From CAZCTC01 sp964501335 (GTDB lineage Bacteria; Chloroflexota; Anaerolineae; B4-G1; SLSP01): a stretch of 17,108 nt of DNA. The notes beneath the pieces are model-generated. The model made no database searches and had not been told where the DNA came from. It was given only the letters and a program-made list of their open reading frames with translations. Position numbers and translations under genes: made by a program. Below, piece by piece: positions 1 to 4,728 of the stretch. The stretch covers positions 1 to 17,108 of the forward strand of contig CAZCTC010000114.1 in NCBI GenBank assembly GCA_964501335.1. The letters run 5' to 3'. Position 1 is the stretch's first letter. Each line of letters begins with the position of its first letter.

Positions 1-60
1 TATGTTTTGGTGCGCCTCAGAAGGCGCACCAAAACATGGCCTTTTCCAGAACCGCCTCGG
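1..60 (-). repeat. palindromic intergenic repeat, copy 1 (cut by window edge)
   Basis: A perfect 16-bp stem (2-17 paired with 22-37) encloses the 4-nt loop CAGA. On the plus strand it is followed by a short T-run and CAGAACCG, matching copy 4 near 13894-13950. On the minus strand the same block reads in the orientation of copies 2 and 3. It lies just downstream of the minus-strand gene ending at 125. The window edge cuts off the other flank, so the full element cannot be judged here. Confidence 0.8.
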
Positions 61-124
61 CAACGCTTTCTGAAGTCCCTCACCCCCAGTGTCGATCCAA
101 CCCCGACAATTTCCCTTAAAACCG

Positions 125-433
125 TCACTCCCTGTACTCCAGGACAGGCTCATCAACACAGTCAAGCCAGTCTCGAATAACCTCTTTGGGATAGCTGTAC
201 CCAAAATCCCCGCTGACAACCTCATCGCCTTCCTGGTCGAGCAGTTCCAGCAACAGTCGCTTCAATTCCTCCACTGAACCCGCCCGAGGAGATAAAACAT
301 CTTCGGTGTACGTTACAACCTCTCCATCTTCTCCAAAATAGACTTCATGGATACCGAATTCTTCCATTCCGTCCGTTTTATGGACCATCACCCGGTCTTC
401 CCAATAAGCAATCTTCGAGCTTTCATCGCCCAT
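125..433 (-). CDS. small conserved hypothetical protein (102 aa)
   Basis: I chose the ATG at 433 over an upstream in-frame ATG at 454 because a GGAGG sits 7 nt before it. The start overlaps the stop of the preceding minus-strand gene by 11 nt, which suggests translational coupling. The protein is acidic and soluble, with no signal peptide or membrane segment. The stretch around IHEVYFGEDGEVVTYTED resembles, from memory, a widespread family of small uncharacterised proteins with an 'IHEVYY...G.....TE' core. Those usually end soon after a helix and a 'PVLxY' tail, which is also seen here (EPVLEY). Between the helix and the tail this protein carries about 25 extra residues. Function unknown; an immunity-like or regulatory role cannot be excluded. 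Confidence 0.75.
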   Translation of the reverse strand: MGDESSKIAYWEDRVMVHKTDGMEEFGIHEVYFGEDGEVVTYTEDVLSPRAGSVEELKRLLLELLDQEGDEVVSGDFGYSYPKEVIRDWLDCVDEPVLEYRE

Positions 434-896
434 AAAATTTCCTCCAGTATTCATGCCGAAAATCCATCAATGTGAGCGTTATGTCCATCGACAGATATAA
501 CTCCCGCAGTTGAGAATAATATTGCTCGATCTGTCGGGCCATGTAGGAAAGCACGCTTTTCTCTCGATTTTCAGGGGGTCTAAAAAGCCCGAAACGTTTT
601 TTCTGCTCTTGCGGCAAAGCCGGCTCTTCTATCCCCAAATAAGCCAGAGCGATAGTTAAATCGCACCAGTCTCCGCTGTAAAGATTCTCGGGATGCCATT
701 CTTTTGCCGGCGGCCGGGCAAGACGGACACTTGTATACCCCCGATCTTTTTCCAGGCTGATCAAAAACGAATCCGATTCCAGCAGGACAAATCGGTTGTC
801 GCAAAAATCAACCACAATTTCCTGAGTTACCGTAAACCCGTACCGGGCTAAAAGCCCTTCAAAACATTTTCGAACCAGGACAAAATATTTATCCAT
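423..896 (-). CDS. hypothetical protein (157 aa), first gene of a two-gene unit
   Basis: An open frame on the minus strand whose TGA overlaps the start region of the next gene. The protein is soluble, with no signal peptide or membrane helix. The N-terminal half looks like alternating strands (around FVLLESDSFLISLEKDRG); the C-terminal half is probably helical and rich in Tyr, Gln and Arg. This general build recalls small immunity or chaperone-like proteins, but I recognise no family. The ribosome-binding site for the ATG at 896 is weak (only a distant GGAAGG), so the exact start is less certain than the frame. Its tight overlap with the 102-aa gene argues that the two products work together. 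Confidence 0.7.
   Translation of the reverse strand: MDKYFVLVRKCFEGLLARYGFTVTQEIVVDFCDNRFVLLESDSFLISLEKDRGYTSVRLARPPAKEWHPENLYSGDWCDLTIALAYLGIEEPALPQEQKKRFGLFRPPENREKSVLSYMARQIEQYYSQLRELYLSMDITLTLMDFRHEYWRKFYGR
441..445 (-). promoter_or_regulatory. ribosome binding site deciding the start at 433
   Basis: GGAGG on the minus strand, 7 nt before the ATG at 433. The alternative ATG at 454 lies upstream of this site and has no comparable sequence of its own. Confidence 0.7.
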
Positions 897-1003
897 AGCG
901 ATTCAACTCGATAACCTTCCACAATCTTTTGACTAATAATAATTCAAGTTGCCACCTCGATAAATCCAGCCCATTATTCAAGATCCGCTGCATGCCGTCC
1001 AAA

Positions 1004-1105
1004 AGTAGACAGCAGCAAGTAGACAGTAGACAGCAAAAATCTTCGCCTTACCGGCTCAAATGGACTGGAAATCCGCTGTCTACTGTCTACCGTCTACTTT
1101 CTACT
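1004..1105. repeat. heptamer-type inverted repeat (GTAGACA/TGTCTAC)
   Basis: The left arm 1004-1034 is built from GTAGACA-like heptamers. The right arm 1075-1105 is its reverse complement at 26 of 31 positions. The arms are separated by 40 nt. The loop-proximal halves of the arms match best, ending in TAGACAGTAGACAGC and its exact complement. Short heptamer repeats of this kind are known as intergenic repeats in cyanobacteria (STRR sequences); similar ones occur in other environmental lineages. Transcribed, it would form a long hairpin. Confidence 0.75.
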
Positions 1106-1299
1106 AAACCTTTGCATGCAAAAAAGCTTAAATAGAAAGCACGTCTTTTAAAGGTAGCAACTTGGGTTAGTAATAATGAAAGAGAATGCCCTTTGCGCCT
1201 GGAGTTTAACGCAGATAACGGAAAACCGCAAAAACCAGATTGAACCGCCTCCTCTCTTTTCAGCCTTTATATAAAACCAATTGACGACCTGTGGGGTTA

Positions 1300-1430
1300 C
1301 TCTGGGAAAAAGCCCCATATTTTCGGCGGCTTTCTGAAGCCGCCGAAAATATGAATAAAAATAACTCTCTCCCCCCTGCTTCGCACAGCGCGTCGTATCA
1401 AGCCAAGCAAAAGTCTTTTGCGGGACGCTA
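1300..1430 (+). repeat. palindromic intergenic repeat, copy 2, with 3' tail
   Basis: A perfect 17-bp stem (1316-1332 with 1337-1353) has loop TCTG. It is preceded by GGGAAAAAGCCCC and followed by an A-rich, then CTCTCCCCC segment. About 40 nt later comes TTTGCGGGACGCTA (1417-1430). Copy 3 near 4500-4622 has the same order of parts in the same orientation, although the stem bases differ. It lies 5' of the three-gene unit, between the heptamer repeat and the promoter. Confidence 0.8.
1417..1430 (+). repeat. 14-bp direct repeat, left copy
   Basis: TTTGCGGGACGCTA is identical to 4609-4622 and lies 3192 bp from it. It forms the 3' edge of palindromic repeat copy 2. It could be a conserved part of the repeat element or a boundary of the intervening three-gene unit. 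Confidence 0.75.
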
Positions 1431-1490
1431 AAACCGTTTTTGGTTCACGCTGATAAACAACCGCACAGCTCGCAAAATAATTGTGAAATA

Positions 1491-1518
1491 TTGACACACC
1501 CAAAAGCTGTCGTATAAT
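1491..1518 (+). promoter_or_regulatory. sigma70-type promoter for the three-gene unit
   Basis: Perfect consensus -35 TTGACA (1491-1496) and perfect -10 TATAAT (1513-1518) are separated by 16 nt. Transcription would start near 1525, about 40 nt before the ATG at 1567. A second TTGACA at 1526-1531 has no suitable -10. No other candidate promoter was seen before 4447, and the gaps inside the unit are short, so this probably drives all three genes. Confidence 0.8.
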
Positions 1519-1566
1519 CTAATTGTTGACAGACATATGATAAAAAACAAACAGAGAAATTAAAAG

Positions 1567-1962
1567 ATGAAAGACGAAACCCGGTTATTCGACATTATTT
1601 ACGACCTCGCCTGGCCGACCAAGCGAGGAAAAGAGTTGTTGACGGGAGAAATTGGCAGCGAATGCCGGCGGATGATTATCGAAATATGTGAAGAGCGGCA
1701 TTGGCAGTTGCTCAAAATGGAAGTGGCATTAAACCATGTCTCGCTGAGAGTGGCCGCCTGGCCGGCGGACTCGGCCGAAGAGATTGTAAAAACTTGCAAA
1801 CGGCGGACCGCCTCGCTTTATCACATTTACAAAGAACTTCACCGGGTTCCAACCCTGTGGACCCGAAATTATCTGGCTCGCACAATACCGGCAGATTTCG
1901 CATCTGAGGAGATCATCAAACCGGAAGAACTGACTCAGTTGTTACGAATGGCAAAACACTAA
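1567..1962 (+). CDS. Y1 (IS200/IS605 TnpA-like) transposase homologue, apparently catalytically inactive
   Basis: 131 aa. The whole length follows the Y1 transposase fold. An early strand (FDIIYDLAW) and KR.KELLTGEIGSECRRMI match the family's 'YHLVW..KYRR..L.G' start. A central strand ends in NHVSLRV where the family has DHVHLLV. Next comes a helix (AEEIVKTCKRRTA), then LWTRNYLARTIP for the family's 'FW...YYV.TVG'. Known members use an HUH metal site and a C-terminal tyrosine in 'YIxxQ'. Here the second His is Ser59 (His57 kept), and the expected Tyr region reads IKPEELTQ, with no Tyr. Loss of both centres in an otherwise intact frame with a strong promoter suggests a domesticated DNA-binding protein rather than a decayed insertion sequence. 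No ends of an IS are visible at the gene. The ribosome-binding site is weak (GAGAAA). Confidence 0.7.
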   Translation: MKDETRLFDIIYDLAWPTKRGKELLTGEIGSECRRMIIEICEERHWQLLKMEVALNHVSLRVAAWPADSAEEIVKTCKRRTASLYHIYKELHRVPTLWTRNYLARTIPADFASEEIIKPEELTQLLRMAKH

Positions 1963-2003
1963 GGATTGCAACCATCGGATTGTTTTTAATCAGGAAAAGG
2001 GAA

Positions 2004-3047
2004 ATGCGTAACTCCACCACATTGGGTCTCATGGCGCTCCTTTTGATTGGCGTGTTGATGATGGTCGCCTGTCAACCCACTTCCTATGCACCGACAATCC
2101 AACCGACGCTATCCCCTCACCCGGAACCCGTCGAGGCCTTTGTAATGCCGACCACGCAATCCGAGGAGGCCCTTACCGAGTACATGGAAGCCGCCGCGCG
2201 TTACGGCGCGCAGCAAACCGCCACAGCGATGGCGGTACAACAGCAACAACGCGAAATGGCTATCGCCGGGGCCACAGCGACGGCGCAGTGGAGCCAGTTG
2301 GAATATAACCAGGCGGTAGCGCGGGCCACGGCGACGGCCCAATGGGAACAACAACAAACAGCCGCGCGCGCAACCGCCACCACGGCCTGGCAGGCGACTG
2401 CCGATGCGATGGCCTGGCAGGGGACGCAAACAGCCCTGCGGGTCGAAGAAATGGACGCGGCGGCCCGCGCCACAGCTCAAATCATGGCCCAGGAACGGCA
2501 AAATTCCGTACTGCCGTTGACCCTGACGCCCGCGATGGCCGCGATGCAAAACCAAATGACCGTTAACACGTTGAAACTGTATGGAGGTATCGCGGGGATC
2601 GTCGTGGCGTGCCTGTTATTTATCATCGGCTTGCTGGCATTCGTCACGGTACAATCCACGCGGCGCATGCCCGACGGAACCCTGGTGGTGCCGGCCTTCC
2701 TGGCCTGGATCGCCGGAGTAGCCGCGATCGATCCGTTACGTGCGACCGGCCCGATCGTCAAAACCTGGATGGGCCGGAATGAAGTGCCCCTCGTAGGGGA
2801 TCCGGAACAACAGGAACAGGAAAATCGCCGCGCCGGCTTCATCCGTTTAACCGCGGCCGCCGCCGGCGGAAACAGTAATCGCAGCAAAAACAGTGAACTT
2901 CCCAAAAATACGGGATTTGCACCGCCGACTTTCATTCTGGTGGCCGAGGATCAGGCCCCTAAAGTCCTGGATGGTGAAGTGATGACGGCCATCGATCAGG
3001 ACTGGGAAAAGCGGAAGCCCGGCACCGGCCTGGCACGAAGGACGTAA
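2004..3047 (+). CDS. Ala/Thr/Gln-rich lipoprotein with an additional membrane helix (347 aa)
   Basis: I preferred the ATG at 2004 (AGGA 8 nt upstream) to a TTG at 1980. Residues 1-23 are a lipoprotein signal ending MVAC, with Cys23 the predicted lipidation site. Residues 24-60 are Pro/Thr-rich. Residues about 70-180 are Ala/Thr/Gln-rich with repeated ATATAQW units, probably helical or coiled. A membrane helix lies at about 192-217 (IAGIVVACLLFIIGLLAF), followed by STRR, so by the positive-inside rule the C-terminal 130 residues should face the cytoplasm. A second weakly hydrophobic stretch (PAFLAWIAGVAAI) follows. It begins 41 nt after the Y1-like gene and ends 5 nt before the ATPase gene. 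I recognise no named family. A membrane anchor or docking subunit for the ATPase is inferred from position and topology only. Confidence 0.8.
   Translation: MRNSTTLGLMALLLIGVLMMVACQPTSYAPTIQPTLSPHPEPVEAFVMPTTQSEEALTEYMEAAARYGAQQTATAMAVQQQQREMAIAGATATAQWSQLEYNQAVARATATAQWEQQQTAARATATTAWQATADAMAWQGTQTALRVEEMDAAARATAQIMAQERQNSVLPLTLTPAMAAMQNQMTVNTLKLYGGIAGIVVACLLFIIGLLAFVTVQSTRRMPDGTLVVPAFLAWIAGVAAIDPLRATGPIVKTWMGRNEVPLVGDPEQQEQENRRAGFIRLTAAAAGGNSNRSKNSELPKNTGFAPPTFILVAEDQAPKVLDGEVMTAIDQDWEKRKPGTGLARRT
2271..2345 (+). repeat. internal coding repeat (ATATAQW units)
   Basis: Two 21-nt segments, 2271-2291 and 2325-2345, are near-identical and encode the same seven residues ATATAQW, 18 codons apart. 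A third degenerate unit (ATATTAW) follows. The 18-residue spacing fits a helical repeat. The Ala-rich repetition marks the extended part of the lipoprotein. Confidence 0.65.
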
Positions 3048-3052
3048 AGACT

Positions 3053-4447
3053 ATGGGCACACAAATAACATTACCGGAAACCCGAAAAACCTTAGTCAAT
3101 TACATCGGTCAAAAAGTTGAACAGACCTTCCGGCAGCGGAACATCCTGCGGCCGGATGAACCCATGCCGCGCTTCTGGGTCATTCCGCGGGCGGATCGGG
3201 TTGTTTTCATTATGGACCTGAGCACCTTCAAGGGGCAGGTTGAGCGCCTGAGCAACCCGCGCTTTGAACATGCGCTCCAGACCAACCTGGACGGACGCCC
3301 GGTCATTGTCACCAATAGCCGGTGCATCGCTTTCCAGATCGGCTGGGATCCGATGAAGGTCCGCACGATTCCGGATTTCGTGGAATACAACCCGGCAACC
3401 CATACCCGGCCGCTGATGATTCCCTTGGGAGTCGGGATGAACGGCCCCATGGAACTGCCGCTCACGGAACTCAATGCGGTGCTCATCGCCGGCGCCCGGC
3501 AGCATGGGAAAACGTCGTTGATCCATTCGTGGATTCTCGCCATGCTGCGGTACGCTCAAAAGATGCCGACCGGCGCGAACGGGCGCCGGATCTCCAATGT
3601 CCGCCTGATCCTCTTCGACGGCAAGGAAAAGGCCAAGTTCGGACTCTACGAAGGGCTGCCCGGCGTGGAAGCCGTGGCCGGCACCGGGATCGAACTGGCT
3701 CAGGCGCTGGCCAATGTCCGGGAAAAGGTCGCTACCCGCTGGGCCATGATGCGCGAACGCGGCGTGCAGCACATCATGAACCTGCCGGCGGAGGAACGGC
3801 CGCCCTACCTGGTCATCCTGGTCGATGAAGCCGCGCTGGCCCTCAAAGTGGACGGCGTGGAAGCCATGATGCAGGAACTGATCACCAAAGGCGGAGACGC
3901 CGGGGTGATCCCGATCCTGATCTTCCATGTGCCCGACCGGAATAACATCCCGTCGCTCATGAAGGTCAATCTGCCCACCCGCATCAGCTTCTTCCTGCCG
4001 GACGGGCCCGCCAGCAATGTGGCCCTGGGGCGCTGGGGAGCGGAAACCCTGCCCTCCACGCCGGGACGCTTCCTGATCAAATGGGATGCCGGATTCTTCG
4101 AAGTTCAGGGGTACTACGTTTCCGATCAGATGCTCGTGGATGAAGTAACCCGATTGCAAGGCGGCCCAACGCAGGCGACTCCGGTCACTGCCGGCCCGGC
4201 CCCCCTCGCCTTCTCGGACGAAGAAATCCGCATGATCCGGGCGGCGGTTGAATTGGGCGATATCTTCCATGTGGCCGACATCGCCCGCCTGACCGGCATT
4301 CCTCGCTGGCGCGTTGAGGAGCGAGGTAAGGCATGGGAAGCGCAGGGACTGTTGACGCCGGCGCAGAACACAGGGAAAGGGCGTCTCCCGCGCAAGATCA
4401 CGCCGAAACTGCAACAACAGGCCGGCCTGATCCTGGCCGAAAACTAA
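3053..4447 (+). CDS. FtsK/SpoIIIE-type DNA translocase ATPase with C-terminal winged-helix-like region
   Basis: 464 aa. The N-terminal 140 residues form an unassigned domain without membrane helices. The motor domain has Walker A GARQHGKT (147-154) and Walker B LVILVDE (about 253-259). Then comes VNLPTRISF, followed by GAETLP, the counterpart of the 'ANIPTRIAF...GAEKLLG' segment of FtsK. Residues about 387-464 resemble a winged helix (DIARLTGIPRWRVEERGKAWEAQG) in the position and size of the FtsK gamma DNA-reading domain. The family pumps double-stranded DNA through hexameric rings in division, conjugation or phage packaging. Lacking its own membrane helices, it may dock on the lipoprotein encoded 5 nt upstream. 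Its length is close to Gram-positive conjugation ATPases (TcpA-like) and shorter than chromosomal FtsK. No relaxase is visible in the window, so the cargo is unknown. Confidence 0.85.
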   Translation: MGTQITLPETRKTLVNYIGQKVEQTFRQRNILRPDEPMPRFWVIPRADRVVFIMDLSTFKGQVERLSNPRFEHALQTNLDGRPVIVTNSRCIAFQIGWDPMKVRTIPDFVEYNPATHTRPLMIPLGVGMNGPMELPLTELNAVLIAGARQHGKTSLIHSWILAMLRYAQKMPTGANGRRISNVRLILFDGKEKAKFGLYEGLPGVEAVAGTGIELAQALANVREKVATRWAMMRERGVQHIMNLPAEERPPYLVILVDEAALALKVDGVEAMMQELITKGGDAGVIPILIFHVPDRNNIPSLMKVNLPTRISFFLPDGPASNVALGRWGAETLPSTPGRFLIKWDAGFFEVQGYYVSDQMLVDEVTRLQGGPTQATPVTAGPAPLAFSDEEIRMIRAAVELGDIFHVADIARLTGIPRWRVEERGKAWEAQGLLTPAQNTGKGRLPRKITPKLQQQAGLILAEN

Positions 4448-4499
4448 GAAGATCCGGCGACAAACCGCAAAGAGCAAGCTGCGCGGTTTGCCCGGAAAA

Positions 4500-4622
4500 C
4501 ACAGAAAAGAAACCCTCATTTTTTCGCGCGCCGTTCGCGGCGCGCGAAAAAATTAACAAAAAACCTCTCCCCCAACCCTGCGCATCGTTTCTCACGAGGA
4601 AAATACCCTTTGCGGGACGCTA
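4500..4622 (+). repeat. palindromic intergenic repeat, copy 3, with 3' tail
   Basis: A perfect 16-bp stem (4518-4533 with 4538-4553) has loop TTCG. It is followed by TTAACAAAAAACCTCTCCCCC and, 43 nt later, TTTGCGGGACGCTA (4609-4622). The order of parts and orientation are those of copy 2. It begins about 50 bp after the ATPase gene stop and fills most of the gap to the DUF4132 gene. Confidence 0.8.
4609..4622 (+). repeat. 14-bp direct repeat, right copy
   Basis: Identical to 1417-1430. Together the two copies bracket 3.2 kb containing the promoter and all three genes of the putative translocation unit, and no other genes. Confidence 0.75.
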
Positions 4623-4715
4623 CAAGGCCGGGATCTATCGCGCAGCGCCTTAAGTTGCCTGAGATGGGGGGATAGGGGAAATTAAATCAATCATCAAGCT
4701 TTACATATCAAACTC

Positions 4716-4722
4716 AAAGGAG
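4716..4722 (+). promoter_or_regulatory. ribosome binding site deciding the start at 4729
   Basis: AAAGGAG lies 6 nt before the ATG at 4729. An in-frame TTG at 4726 would leave only 3 nt and is therefore less likely to be the start. Confidence 0.75.
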
Positions 4723-4728
4723 CCCTTG

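Larger units (their letters stand above)
897..1490. other. gene-free interval rich in repeats
   Basis: About 600 bp without a credible gene. It contains an imperfect heptamer-based inverted repeat (1004-1105), possible short outer inverted repeats (944-956 and 1153-1165), a perfect 12-bp palindrome TTTGCATGCAAA (1111-1122), and palindromic repeat copy 2 (1300-1430). Short open frames here are low-complexity or derive from the repeats. I see no tRNA-like or riboswitch-like fold. Confidence 0.6.

Noticed and set aside
1111..1122. Perfect palindrome TTTGCATGCAAA as an operator
   Set aside because: Twelve base pairs, single copy, and not near a promoter or gene start; chance cannot be excluded.
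1297..1503. Small minus-strand frame encoding an FGGFRKPPK-like peptide
   Set aside because: It is a read-through of palindromic repeat copy 2; the equivalent peptide appears from copy 4 near 13890-13940, showing that it comes from the repeat and not from a gene.
1567..1962. A complete, active IS200 element
   Set aside because: The catalytic His and Tyr are missing, no terminal hairpins lie at the gene's immediate edges, and the gene runs on into a co-directional unit.
3092..4519. Long open minus-strand frame opposite the ATPase gene
   Set aside because: It mirrors a GC-rich real gene; its translation is rich in His, Arg, Gly and Asp without domain sense, whereas the plus frame has clear Walker motifs.
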